Of a stretch of DNA of 64,000 nt, positions 45,701 to 56,302 are shown in pieces. Where the stretch lies: the NCBI GenBank assembly GCA_030272155.1, contig CP126203.1, forward strand, positions 992,001-1,056,000, read 5' to 3'. Each line of letters begins with the position of its first letter. The stretch's first letter is position 1. Both the position numbers and the translations under genes were made by a program. The notes under the pieces are model-generated. The model saw nothing but the letters and a program-made list of their open reading frames with translations, searched no databases and was not told where the DNA came from. The stretch is from Tetradesmus obliquus. Taxonomy: Eukaryota; Chlorophyta; Chlorophyceae; Sphaeropleales; Scenedesmaceae.

Positions 45701-47264
45701 GTGTTGCATGCAGCAGCTTCGCAGTTAACATCTGCTCACCATGAGAGGCCCCAAGCACTCCACTGCTGTCACGGCAGTGCCTGCCCGCTCTGACACTGCA
45801 GCATCAGCCAGCTGGCCAGCAGCCATCCTCCAGACTAACTAACCCGTGACAGCAACACTCAGAAAACCTCTACCGAGGTGTCATAATGACGCAGTTCCTA
45901 GTGTTGCATGCACCAGCTCCACAGTTCACATCTGCTCACCATGAGAGGCCCCAAGCACTCCACTGCTGTCACGGCAGTGCCTGCCCGCTCTGAGACTGCA
46001 GCATCAGCCAGCTGGCCAGCAGCCATCCTCCAGACTAACTAACCCGTGACAGCAACACTCAGAAAACCTCTACCGAGGTGTCATAATAACGCAGTTCCTA
46101 GTGTTGCATGCACCAGCTCCACAGTTCACATCTGCTCACCATGAGAGGCCCCAAGCACTCCACTGCTGTCACGGCTGTGCCTGCCCGCTCTGACACTGCA
46201 GCGTCAGCGAGCTGGCCGTCAGCCATCCTCCACAGGCGGAGCGAGCCCTCGCTGCAGCCGCTCAGGGCGATGTTGCCGTTGGTGGTTATACAAGTGACGC
46301 GGGCTGCGGCAGAAGAGAGAAAAACAAGGGAGAAGCAGCAGCGAGGCGTGTCATTTCTGGTGTGTGGCGGGAGCAGGGCACGGCAGCATCAAATGCTGCA
46401 GCCAAGGGTGTGTCGTTGACAGAGGTATTGCAGTCCAATGCATGCAAGCAGGCTAGTAGAACAAATCAAACGTGTTGTGCTGGGAGGCCTGCGTGGTGAG
46501 CTGAACCTGGGAGGCTCTGTGTGATACACTTCCGCAGCTGTACGGCATGTTCTACTCTGCTGCTGATCCAGAATTCCTTGGCAATTGTTACACTGCTGTC
46601 TGTCCTTGGGTGACAGCAGCTGCTGTGGCAGCACTGCTGCCTGTCTTTCCGCTGCTGATGCCACGCCAGGCGCATGAAGCCAACATCTCCGCTACAGCAG
46701 CATGTGCAACAATCACCAGCACACGCAACAAGCTGCAGCGATGCTGCTGCTGCTTTTGCATACCTGAGTGGGACCCAAACAGGAAGACATCACTTAAATT
46801 TGTGCCCTGCCGGGGCAGGCTTGCGTACAAGATGCGGCAGCTGTTGGCTTGCACCAGCATAATCTCCCCTGGGAGCCCAGGCACAAACTCGAAAGACCAG
46901 GGCTGCTGAATGGGCTCAGGTGCTGCGTCTGGCTCTGGGCTGCACAGCTGCAGCTGGAACGACAGCAGCTCTGTGCTGGCTTTGCTGGCTGCATCAAAGT
47001 GGAAGTAGTGCAGGATGCCCTGCTCATCCACGCTGGCAGCGTGCTGGGTGCTGGATGGGTCCAGCCTGCGGTTTTAAATGCGGGTCGATTTTGCATGTCA
47101 AGTTGAAGTACACGCTATGCTAGAAACGTTGCATCAGGAAGTGCAGCAGCAGCTTGGGGGTGGTTGCCAGCAGCATGCACTTGCCTGCAGTGCCTGGTCT
47201 GGGCTAGCGCCGAGCCATAGCTCCACTGCGGCTTATCCAAGCGTACAAGCACGATTTGTGACAT
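39627..47264 (-). CDS. WD40-type repeat protein with long low-complexity C-terminal half, 1224 aa
   Basis: Ten exons (47264-47185, 47065-46764, 46303-46140, 45510-45436, 44761-44506, 44047-43647, 43505-42581, 42184-41067, 40574-40417, 39822-39627) are all phase-consistent and end at TAG 39629. The first ~425 residues contain beta-propeller-like repeats: VTCITTNGNIALSGCSEGSL followed by LRLWRM, ITLYNTASGRLLAV, and ITAVAFSPAGDTLAVAG. These are the hydrophobic-GS-x-W/Y-D pattern of WD40 blades. Residues about 430-1105 are Ala/Gln/Ser/Glu-rich and probably disordered, with a conserved-looking island NVKERLSLRRA. The C-terminal 120 residues are ordered in character (LPLEQQQYIDLQDLQDIP, ARKLVPKQLDARWVASRSL, LPSWPTPQQVVQQ). 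I cannot assign a subfamily. Intron 1 has a GC donor (GCAAGT at 47184). The start ATG at 47264 begins MSQIVLVRLDKPQWSYG. Confidence 0.75.
39823..40025 (-). repeat. Two truncated copies of the terminal exon of the WD40 gene
   Basis: Upstream of the acceptor at 39822, segments matching the exon start (CTGGTGCC.AAACA.G..CG...TGGGTGG followed by CTGCAGCCT) recur near 39928-39870 and 40030-39965. Each has an acceptor-like CTGCAG/CTGCTGCAG. They break off after about 60 bases. Confidence 0.7.
40590..40835 (-). repeat. Copies of exon 9 and interspersed GTGCAGTACA satellite
   Basis: GAGGCGC(AGCAGC)n.GCAGGTGTGTGGACCCCACC recurs near 40700 and 40820 upstream of the functional exon at 40574. The copies are separated by runs of the pentamer-like GTGCA/GTACA simple sequence (about 40588-40630 and 40725-40760). 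Confidence 0.78.
44270..45380 (-). repeat. Tandem copies of the WD-repeat exon, ~250-bp period
   Basis: Upstream of the functional acceptor at 44761 there are further copies of the exon start at about 45013, 45262 and 45374. Those near 45013 and 45262 are long (about 145 bases) and read as intact blade sequence (ITLYDTASGRLLAVQRLLAG), but they run into intron before the donor. On the other side, a copy of the exon end with its GCTGGTGAG donor lies at about 44430-44322. The spacing of the two nearest units is 252 bp. Confidence 0.83.
45520..46139 (-). repeat. 200-bp tandem repeat carrying the donor end of a WD40 exon
   Basis: CATCTGCTCACCATGAGAGG occurs at about 45728, 45928 and 46128, exactly 200 bp apart, and a weaker fourth unit lies near 45540. 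The unit contains the last ~70 bases of the exon at 46303-46140, its GTGAGC donor and intron sequence. The middle units are almost identical, so the expansion looks recent. Confidence 0.87.
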
Positions 47265-47584
47265 TCTGACTGGACTGTAGCACCTCTGCAGTGTAGCTGC
47301 TGTTCAGTTCAGAGGCTCATGGGTGCTGCTGATGTCCTTGTAGGCATGCTGCCCATCAGCTGCTTGAATGTGCTTGCTATGTGCGACCCAGAGTGTTGAA
47401 GTTCCGGCTTTTAAAGCCACATCGTCAGGTCGCACAACAAGGGACAGCTGGTGTTCAAGCCCACCGGTGTAACAACCCCAGCAGACGCAACATAGCATAC
47501 GCTTGACGACTGTAAAAACAAATGCTCGATGGTTTCAGGCCATCCATACTGCTGAACGCAGGAACTTGCGACAACAATGCAAAC
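47265..47584. promoter_or_regulatory. Divergent promoter region between the WD40 gene and the RINT1 homologue
   Basis: The two start codons are only 320 bases apart and point away from each other, so both promoters must be compact. No motif is identified. Confidence 0.45.
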
Positions 47585-50500
47585 ATGAGTGCTGCTGAAA
47601 GACGGGCTGCCATCAGCGAGCAAATTCAGCAATATCAGCATCACCAGCAACATCTTTTACATGAGATTCAGGCTACCCTTCACAATGCCACGCAGGTGCT
47701 GCACTGTGGAGCAGGTTCGCACGCAGAAAGGCAGTTGCAACTGCTTTCTCACCACGTCTGTGGGTCCGCAGGGGGGTTTTCATCGGGCTTTACACACCGG
47801 ATCTGTGGAGGAGCAGATCGGAACGCTGACGCTGCTGTCCAAGACTCGAGAATATGGTATGCAGTTGGCAGTTTCAATGCCTTGCAGCTCTAGCAAGCTT
47901 GCTCGACCCCCCACGTCAATTGTGTTCGTTATTGCGGCTGCTTTGCTATGCAGTGGCCCGTCTGAAAGCAGCAGCAGAGGCAGTGAAGCAGCTGGAAAGG
48001 CAGGTCCACCCTGCCAGCCACTTGCAAGACCAGGTGAGGACAATCCCCTGAGCAGTTTGGCTAGCAGCAGGCAACGCCAGTGTTGCAGGAGCGAATAGAA
48101 GTACTTATACTCCTTGCTGTTCAGCAGCAGCACTGTTGAGGGGCTCATCAACTAACAAAGGACTGCAGCGCTGCACTGATCTAGCAGCAACAGCGCGCGT
48201 GCAAGTGAGCAGGCCGCCGTGTGTCCCAAAGCCTGGCAGTTCTCCTAATGCAGCTGAGTGGAATGGCGTGATCAGCTGCCAGTCGGCAAAGGGCATAAAC
48301 TCGAGCAGCTGCTGCAGCTGTGAACGCTCCAGCATCAGCAGCCACAGCAATACGTGCTGCAGCGACTGCCAACCCAACAGCAACAGCCCAGCCCTGCAAA
48401 CTTTCCCGCACGGTTCTGCCATTTATTTATACGTTCACACACTTGACTTCTCACACAGCCAGCTGATGTTTCTGTGTCTCTGATATGTTCTGTTGTTTTC
48501 TGCAAGCTGATGTGGAGCCGCTTGTTGAGCTGAGCTTTGCAGCAGCGCAGGGCTACGCCTCTGCGGCTCGCTTGCTTCTGTGCACTGATACGCATCGCCT
48601 GCGTTGTTTCCTATGTTTCCTGCAGGCGGATGTGGAGCCGCTTGTTGAGCTGAGCTTTGCAGCAGCGCAGGGCTACGTCTCCTGCAGCTGATCCCAACTA
48701 TAACACACTGCCTGTGCTGTCTCCTATGTTTCCTGCAGGCGGTTGTGGAGCCGCTGGTGGAGCTGAGCTTTGCAGCAGCGCAGGGCTACGCCTCTTGCAA
48801 GGCTGAGCTAGCAGGCCTGGCAGCCAGCAGCTTCTCGCAGGACGCGGCGCCACAGCAGCTGCGATGCATGGAGCAGCAGCTGGTGCAGCGCCTGCAGGTG
48901 AGGCAGCGGCAGACATCAGCTGGATTAATGTAAGAGAGACAACATAACCATGGCATCAGTTCTCATGGAGCAGCAGGTGGTGCAGTACTTGCAGGAGTGG
49001 CAGCACATGGTCCGGTGCTCAGCACGCTTAGCAGCCAGCCAAATGCACGCTGCCTTATACACTGACCTGCTGCATTATGTTGTGTTTTGCTGCTGCCTGC
49101 AGGCAGCGCACGACCTGGTGCACAGCGCGCTCAGCAGCCAGATACACCGCTGCCTCACCTGTTGAGCTGCTGCTTTGCGTTTTGTCTTACTGTTTCCTGC
49201 AGGCAGCACACGACCTGGTGCACAGCGCGCTCAGCAGCCAGATACACCGCTGCCTCACGCAGTGCGGCTGGCCGCCTCCAGTGGTGCCCCCAAAAGCAGG
49301 CAGCGCTGGCACTGCCCCTGCTGCAGCAGCAGGCACCAGCGGCAGCAGCAGCAGCGGCGAGCTGTTCAGCCCTGCGCAGGCGGCTGAGACAAGCCAGCTG
49401 CAGCGGCTGATGTTGGCGCTCACGAGGCTGCAGCTGGTGTCTCAGCAGGAGCAGATTGCCGCTGCGGTGCAGGTGCGGCGCTGGATTGCATGATGCAGCA
49501 GGCGTAGCATGCCGGTGTGCTGGCAGACGCAACCCAGCGTGGATTGCGTTGGGTGATTTGCAGCAGTTGGGGGCAATGGAAGGTGTCAAAGCCTAACAGC
49601 AGCTGCCGGTTTGGGTCTATGTGCAGAATGTAGCTGCTCATGTGCTGCTCTGCTGGCTGAAATGCACGCTGCGCACAGATGCGCAACACCTAAATCTTAT
49701 GTTGACCTCGATATTCTACAAACTGCTTACTGCTGAATTTTAATTCATTCCTGTGTCACGTGTCTGGCTGCTGCAGTCTGGCGGGGGCGGCGACGCGCCG
49801 CTGCTGTGGGCAGCAGCAGAGCTGGCAGCGCCGCTCAATGCGCAGCTGGTGGAGCTGTTTGGCGCCAGCGGGCGAGGCAGCCCGGGCGATGTGAACAACC
49901 CTGATTTGCTGCTGGGCACAGTACATCGCTTGGCGCTGGAGAATGGGCGGCGCATCGACTTCCTGCAGGTGTGAACTTGTTTTTGATGTATATTTTCGCA
50001 TTTCATGAATTTTTTTTTTATGGTGTGTGTGCTGCTGCCACATTTGTGTGCTGCCTCCTCTGCTCTGTAGCCTGTGGTGCAGGCTGTGGTGCAGGACATA
50101 CGTCACAGCGGGTTTCATATGGGTTGAATATGAACACGGTTGCGTTGTGTGCTGCTGCCTGTCCTGCGCAGGCTGTGGTGCAGGCGCTCGAGCTGCATGG
50201 CGCCTACCACATTGGTGTGGAGTTCACGCGTGCACTGCGGGACGGCGTGAAGCAGCTGCTGCGCACATACAAGCTTCCTGAGGTGCGGCAGCAGCAGCTG
50301 GCTTTAGCGTCAACAGCTGTAGTGACACTGAACAGCTTGCTGTTGCTTTACATCTTGCAGGACGGTGCCGCTCTCATGTGATGTGCTGTTTTTAGTGGCG
50401 CATATGTGACTTTACAGCACCCGAACAAGAGGCTGCGGTTGCTCACAACTGATGCTGCTGGACGCTGCCTGCCATGCTGCTGCACGCGTTGCTGCAGGTT

Positions 50501-53500
50501 GCTGCAGCCGGCACGCGCGAGCTGTGGCTCGCGTGGATTGATGCGCTGATTGCATTCGAAGGCAGCCTGGGGCGCAGCGGGCTGCTGGGCTGCTACTGGG
50601 AGGTGGCTGATGCACGGGACCTGCCGGTGCTGCTGCTGCGGGGCAGCACACTCAGCGTGTTTGGGGAGGACCCTGCCTGGCTGGTGAGTGAGGCGTGTGC
50701 CACAGTGGCATGTAAAATATACAGTGTTTGGTGGCGTGTGGCGGCGCCACATGCCAGCCCGGCACTGGTTATGGCAGGCTGCATGCCATTGCTGTCTTTG
50801 CGGCGTTGTGCTGTGCGGGCGCTGCTGCTGTGGGGCAGCACGCTCAGCGTGTTTGGGGAGGGCCCTGCCTGGCTGGTGAGTGGAGTTTGTGGTGAATGTT
50901 CTTTTGCCAACCGCTTCTTTCACATTGGCATGTACATCAATACAGTGGATTTCTGGTGTATGCTGGCGCCGTGTAACAGCCCGGCACTGGTTATAACAGG
51001 CTGCATGCGGGTGCTGCCTGTGCTGTGTTTGCGGCGTTGTGCTGCTGTGCGGGCGCTGCTGCTGCGGGGCAGCACACTCAGCGTGTTTGGGGAGGACCCT
51101 GCCTGGCTGGTGAGTGAGGTTTGTGGTGGAATATCCTTCAGTACTTCTATTCTTGGTGTGGCGGAATAATCTTCCGTACTTCCCACATGCTTGCAGGACG
51201 CCTGGCTGGAGGCTCCTGCCGCCTCCAAGCATGTGGAGGCCATCCTGCGATGAATATTCCATAAGTCATGCGCACGCAACCTGTTTTACGAACAGTGCTT
51301 TCACTGGATGCTTGCAGGATGCCTGGCTGGAGGCGGAGGCTGCTGCCGCCTCCCAGCGGGTGGAGGCCATCCTGTACAGCGAGGCAGGCTGGGGGCCAGG
51401 GCACATTCAAGACATCTCAAACACTGAATCCGTGCGTTAAGTTCGATCAATATGATGAAAATGTCCAAACTCATGCTTGCAGGACGCCTGGCTGGAGGCG
51501 GAGGCTGCTGCCGCGGCTAAGCAGGTAGAAGCCATCCCGTACAGCGAGGCAGGCTGGGGGCCAGGGCACATTCAAGACATCTCAAACACTGAATCCGTGC
51601 GTTAAGTTCGATCAATGTGATGAAAATGTCCAAACTCATGCTTGCAGGACGCCTGGCTGGAGGCGGAGGCTGCTGCCGCGGTTAAGCAGGTAGAAGCCAT
51701 CCTGTACAGCGGGGCAGGCTGGAATCCAGGGCATATTCCAAGACAGTTCGAACACTGAATCCGTGCGTTGTGTTTGATCAGTGCACTCATACTGTTCATT
51801 TTCATGCTTGCAGGACGCCTGGCTGGAGGCGGAGGCTGCTGCCGCGGTCAAGCAGGTAGAAGCCATCCTGTACAGCGAGGCAGGCTGGGGGCCAGGGCAG
51901 ACGCTGCTGCTGGAGGATGGCCGCCCGGCATGGCATGCAGACCTGTGGCCGCCCAAGGCTGCTGAAGAGGTGCGACATATGATGAGTCAGCTCCACGTTT
52001 CAAAGTTGTTGGTGTGGTGTGTATGGTAGCATCGAGTTGACGGTGTTTGGAGGATGGCCGCCCAGCATGGCATGCAGACCTGTGGCCGCCCAAGGCTGCT
52101 GAAGGGGTGCGCTGTCGCATCATGCAGCAAATATGATGCAGAAGCATTCATAAGTGGCCAGAGACGCATGCGTGGGTGTGGTTTTGCTGGTGCTGTTCAG
52201 TTGGTGGCACTTGCTCAGAGCCCTGGGCAGACGCTGCTGTTGGAAGATGGCCGCCCTGCATGGCATGCAGACCTGTGGCCACCTAAAGCTGCTGAGTTGT
52301 TTTGTGGTACTTGAATCAAGTTTGTAAGATGAGATGTGAGGCAGCACATGTTTTGCCTCAGCTGCAAGCTGAAGAGGTGATATTTGGTGGTAAAAGTGTC
52401 ACGTGTTGACACTCGCTGGTGCCATACCACAGATTTGGTGATAGTACTCCTTGCTGTCTGCTCTGGCATTGCATGTTTAGCCTTGCTGATACATTCTTGC
52501 CTTGCTGCTGTCCCCTCATCGCAATGCTCCTTTTTCCACAAGTCAGGCATCTTGTGCCTCTGCCGCTCTTTCCCGCTTGGTCAAATTTGGTCAAACCTGG
52601 TCAACGCTGCTGCAGCTGGTGTCCCTGGTGGAGAGCCTGCTGGACAAGCTGCGCTTCATCCCACAGCCAGAAGCACAGGAGCGCTACCTTGCAGGAGCAG
52701 TCGGGGCGGTGCTGCAGCAGGCACACGGCCGCATCAGCCGAATGCTGCACCAGGCAGACCTGTTCAAGGACTTCACTAGCGAAACATCGCTGCTGCGGGT
52801 GCGTGGCTGTTTCGATGTTTGACAACAGTGCCTCAGCGTACTAAGGCAGTGGAAAGTGCTGATGTGAAGCAGCGCTGATTCGATTGGGTGTTGTTCAGCT
52901 GCCCCGGGCAGCTGTGAAGGCTGTACAGCGTGCGCGTGTGCCCATGACACTGCCGCGCGTTGCTGCCGTCCTTGAGAAGCGTAGACTCATTTGCAGCAGC
53001 TGCTACTTCCCGTGTGTCACAAGGAGTGTGCCTTTTTGACTGTGTCTCCCTGCTGCTGCTGCTGCTGCTGTGGCGGCTGGCTGGCTGTGCTGCATGTGCA
53101 GGTCTGCATGTGCGTGTGCTTCTGCCACTATGTGGAGCAGCAGCTGCAGGAGCTGCATGACGATGCACAGGTCATGGTGACGCGCATCCTGGACAGCCAG
53201 CAGCAGCAGCAGCAGCAGTATCAGGAGAACAACATCCAGCACGCAGGCCAAGATCAGCAGCAGCAGCATGCGCTGCCAAACGGCAACGACCACCGCCTGA
53301 ACAACAGTAGCTGGCAGGCGGCCGGGCAGCAGCAGCAGCAGCCGAACGGGCCGATGGCAGCACCCGTAGCAGCAGCAGCAGCGGCGCCTGGCGGCAGCGG
53401 GCAGCAGCAGGAGGGTGAGCAGCTTTCCCAGGCTGCTGCTGCCAAGCTGCGCGTGCTGGCAAAGCCGATTGGGGAGTTCAGCACCTGCAGGCGCGAGTGG

Positions 53501-56302
53501 GTGCTGAAGCTGGGCAAGGCTGCTGCCCTGGGTTTCATGCAGCATGCCGCAGGTGCGGTTTGGGTGTTGTTGTCGTTTTTTTTTTTTGATATAAAAGTGC
53601 GCTTTGGCCGGCGCTGTTGGTTGTGCCTGCAGTGTTGCTGATCACATGCACCCTGCTGACTTTCAGGGGACTAGCCGCTGCTGCCCTGGGCGTCATGCAG
53701 CATGCGGCAGGTGCGGTTCGGTTGTTGTTGCTTCATTATGATTGTGCAGCTTGGCCAGCGCTGTTGGTTGTGCCTGCAGTGTTCCTGGTCACACTCACCA
53801 TGCTGACCTTCTTGTGACTAGCCGCCGTTTGCTGCGCTTCATGCAGCTGCTGCAGGTGCGGTCTGGTTGTTTGTTTGTGTGAGTTGGGGTGACCGGTTGT
53901 TATTGTCACCTTCTTGTTACTAGCCGCTGTCTGCTGGGCTTCATGCAGCATGCAGCAGGTGCAGAGTGGCTGGTTTGCGCTGCTATCGTCGTGGGTATTT
54001 GGGTGCACGGCCTTCTGTTTGTTGGCCTGATGGTCCAAGCTGCTCGTGGCTGTCCATGCATGGCTGCCCACACTTGAGTTCAGTAAAGCTGGCGCACGCT
54101 GGCTGTGACATTGCAGGCTTCGCGTAGCAACCTACGCATTGTATGCTGCTGTGTAGCAGCCCAGCAGTCGTGCTAATGCTGTGTGCCAGACACTAGCCAC
54201 TGTACATCGACACAGCCTAACCTTGGCAAAGGCAGCAGCACACCAACGTACTTTGTCTGTACCCTTCCATCTCTCATGGCTGCGCGTGTCGTGCCGCACA
54301 TTCAACCCGCATGCAGGCTACACATCACGCGGCGCTCTGTTCGAGACGAGCAGCGCGCCGCTGCCAGCTTTAGCAGCAGAGGGCCAGCTGTGGCCAAATG
54401 TACCCTACCCTTGCACTGACATTTACACCTGGCTGCGCCTGTCGTGCCGCACATTCAACCCGCATGCAGGCTACACATCACGGGGCGCTCTCTTCAAGGC
54501 GAGCAGCGAGTTGCTGCCAGCTTTAGCAGCAGAGGGCCAGCTGTGGTCCAGTGGGGTGGTGTCAGGCGACCTGCAGCCTGGCTTGGCGTGGCTGGCGGGG
54601 CTGCTTGAGAAGATGAGCGGGCACCTGGATAAGGGCTGCTTCAGGCAGGCGTGGAGTGCGGCCGCTGCAGCCATCAACAGGTGCGTGGGTGTGTGCGCTA
54701 CTCGTCGGATACGATTGGGTGCGATGTCATGTTTTTTTGCCGCATGCTTGGGAGAGAAGGTGAGCGGGCACTTGAGTAAGGGCTGTTTTAAGAGGCGTGG
54801 AGCGCAGATGCGGCAGCCATCGACAGATGCGCTGGGCACTGCCATTGTAATGCGTGGGTGTTGATCCTGCACGTGCATTGGTAGCTGCATGCAGGGATAA
54901 GCACAGGTGTTGTAAGCATTGCTGCATGTGTAGAGCACAGCTGCTGCAGCCATCAACGCTTACAGTTGCCTTCGCCTTCGCATTGCAGGGAGCTGTTCAA
55001 CAACGTGGCCTGTGAAGCGCTGGTCGAGCGATGCCGGCGCGCTGCAGCTGATGATTGACGCTGACACTGACGCTGATGTTGTTACTGTCACTGACGATAA
55101 ACACGCCTGCCAGTGCAGGGAGCTGTTCAACTTCGTGGCCTGTGAAGCGCTGTTCAGCGATGCAGGCGCGCTGCAGCTGGCACTAATTGACATTGCCGAT
55201 TATGTTGATGCTGATGTTGCCTGTGCAGGGAGCTGTTTAACAACGTGGCCTGCGAAGCGCTGTTCAGTGATGCCGGCGCGCTGCAGCTGATGATCGACGC
55301 GCACGCGCTCATGAGCGTGTTTGGGCGCTACACGCCGCGCCCGCAGGCACATTTCAGGGAGCTGCGGGACGCGGTCGCGCTGCTCAACCTGCAGCAGCAG
55401 CAGGCGGACTTTGTGAAGCAGGTGCGTGTGGTGCTGTTTGGTATGCAGCAGCAGCGGCAGGCATGTTTATAGCACAGCAAGTGGCGTTGTGGATGTGCGC
55501 TGTGGCGTGCTGCGAGTGTCTTTCTTGCTTGTGTGTTTGGGCGCTGTAGGCGCACTTTAGGGAGATTCCTAGATGCGGTCGCGCTGCTCAACCTGCAGCA
55601 GGCGGACTTCGTGAAGCAGGTGTTTGCAGCTGGTATGAGGGACCATGGTCGAGTCTGTGTTGACGCCGGCAGCAGCAGCAACCAGCAGCAGGAAGAAGTG
55701 CCGAAGCGAGCGTGGCATCAGCAGTGGGTCTCCAGTGCTGCATGTGGCAATTGTGCTTTGGAATGTGTTGTGTTGCTGCTGCTGCTGCTGCTGCTGCTGC
55801 GGTGGCTGCAAAGACGGTGAGACGTCCAGTGCTTCTGTGTAGTGCAGTAGCTGCAGCCCACCTTTCATGCCTTGATCTGCTGCTGCTGCTAGTGGTGGTG
55901 GTGCTGGTGCTGGTGCACCAGCGGTGGCTGCTGCCAGCCGCGCTGTCGGTGCAGCTGAAGTCGGTGTGCTCACCTGTTGAGAAGCTGCTGCTTACACCTT
56001 ATCACACTTTCCTCCTCTGCTGCTGCCGCCATTGCTGCTATTGCTGATGCGCAGGCTGTGGCGGCTGCCAGCCGTGCCCCCAATGCAGCTCAAGTTGCTG
56101 CACACATCTGTCAGGAAGCTGCTGCTTACACCCTCTCACACCTTCCTCTTGTGCTGCTGCCGTTGCTACTGCTGCTGCGCAGGCGGTGGCGGCTGCCAGC
56201 CGTGCCCCCAATGCAGCTGAGGTGCTCAAGTCGGTTGGGGTGTACCACTTGGACCCTGAGCTCGCAGACACGGTGATGAGCCTGCGCATGTACAAGCCCT
56301 AG
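47585..56302 (+). CDS. RINT1/MAG2/TIP20-family vesicle tethering protein, 835 aa
   Basis: Thirteen exons join in phase: 47585-47714, 47888-48033, 48739-48897, 49203-49472, 49777-49968, 50172-50282, 50498-50683, 51814-51969, 52616-52798, 53102-53552, 54470-54680, 55229-55421 and 56183-56302, with TAG at 56300. The N-terminus is a coiled coil (ISEQIQQYQHHQQHLLHEIQ). The middle carries DKLRFIPQPEAQERYLAG. The C-terminus (NNVACEALFSDAGALQL, GRYTPRPQAHFRELRDAVAL, then LLNL and VGVYHLDPELADTVMSLR) matches the closing region of RINT1: a Phe/Gly-Ala-Gln-Leu helix, a YxxRP motif, a Leu-Asn-Leu helix and a final VG-Y-L segment. RINT1 is 792 aa in human, so the length fits. The family belongs to the Dsl1/NRZ complex, which tethers Golgi-to-ER vesicles; plants call it MAG2. 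The join of exons 1 and 2 is the least certain. A TGTAA lies about 275 bases past the stop. Confidence 0.82.
48508..48738 (+). repeat. Two truncated copies of RINT1-homologue exon 3, ~115-bp period
   Basis: GATGTGGAGCCGCTTGTTGAG-containing units begin near 48509 and 48627 before the full exon at 48739. Each carries the LVELSFAAAQGY codons and then diverges. The first has CAAG instead of a clean CAG acceptor. Confidence 0.82.
49104..49202 (+). repeat. Truncated copy of RINT1-homologue exon 4
   Basis: CTGCAG|GCAGCGCACGACCTGGTGC through TACACCGCTGCCTCAC is a near-perfect copy of the first ~57 bases of the exon at 49203, 99 bp upstream of it. Confidence 0.82.
50810..51120 (+). repeat. Two donor-side copies of RINT1-homologue exon 7
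   Basis: GCGCTGCTGCTG.GGGGCAGCAC.CTCAGCGTGTTTGG through GCCTGGCTG|GTGAGT recurs at about 50818-50880 and 51053-51115, after the functional donor at 50684. Both retain an intact reading frame and donor. Confidence 0.82.
51197..51813 (+). repeat. Four truncated copies of RINT1-homologue exon 8, 165-bp period
   Basis: CTTGCAG|GACGCCTGGCTGGAGG or a one-base variant starts at 51197, 51318, 51483 and 51648; the full exon starts at 51814. The last three intervals are 165, 165 and 166 bp. Copies run into WGPGH and then diverge, lacking the LLLEDGRPAWHADLW half found only in the full exon. Confidence 0.87.
52040..52310 (+). repeat. Two donor-side copies of RINT1-homologue exon 8
   Basis: GGATGGCCGCCC(A/T)GCATGGCATG with GACCTGTGGCC(G/A)CC recurs at about 52050-52105 and 52226-52295. 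These copy the half of exon 8 that is missing from the acceptor-side copies. Confidence 0.8.
53640..53970 (+). repeat. Copies of the exon 10 end
   Basis: The coding end TTCATGCAGCATGC.GCAG|GTGCGG recurs near 53690-53715, 53836-53860 and 53937-53968, about 120 bp apart. Flanking intron text such as CCTGCAGTGTT is repeated with it. Confidence 0.75.
54300..54469 (+). repeat. Truncated copy of RINT1-homologue exon 11
   Basis: CGCATGCAG|GCTACACATCACG through GCAGAGGGCCAGCTGTGG copies the first ~85 bases of the exon at 54470, starting near 54318. A donor-side echo lies at about 54760-54830. Confidence 0.78.
54990..55228 (+). repeat. Two truncated copies of RINT1-homologue exon 12
   Basis: GCAG|GGAGCTGTTCAAC begins near 54989 and 55118; the full exon begins at 55229. 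The copies keep about 75 bases through GCGCGCTGCAGCTG and then switch to GAYGCTGATGTTG-rich sequence. A donor-side copy follows near 55547-55622. Confidence 0.8.
55920..56182 (+). repeat. Copies of the terminal exon start
   Basis: GGTGGC(T/G)GC(T/-)GCCAGCCG.GC with ATGCAGCT recurs near 55923 and 56060 before the functional exon at 56183. Confidence 0.68.
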
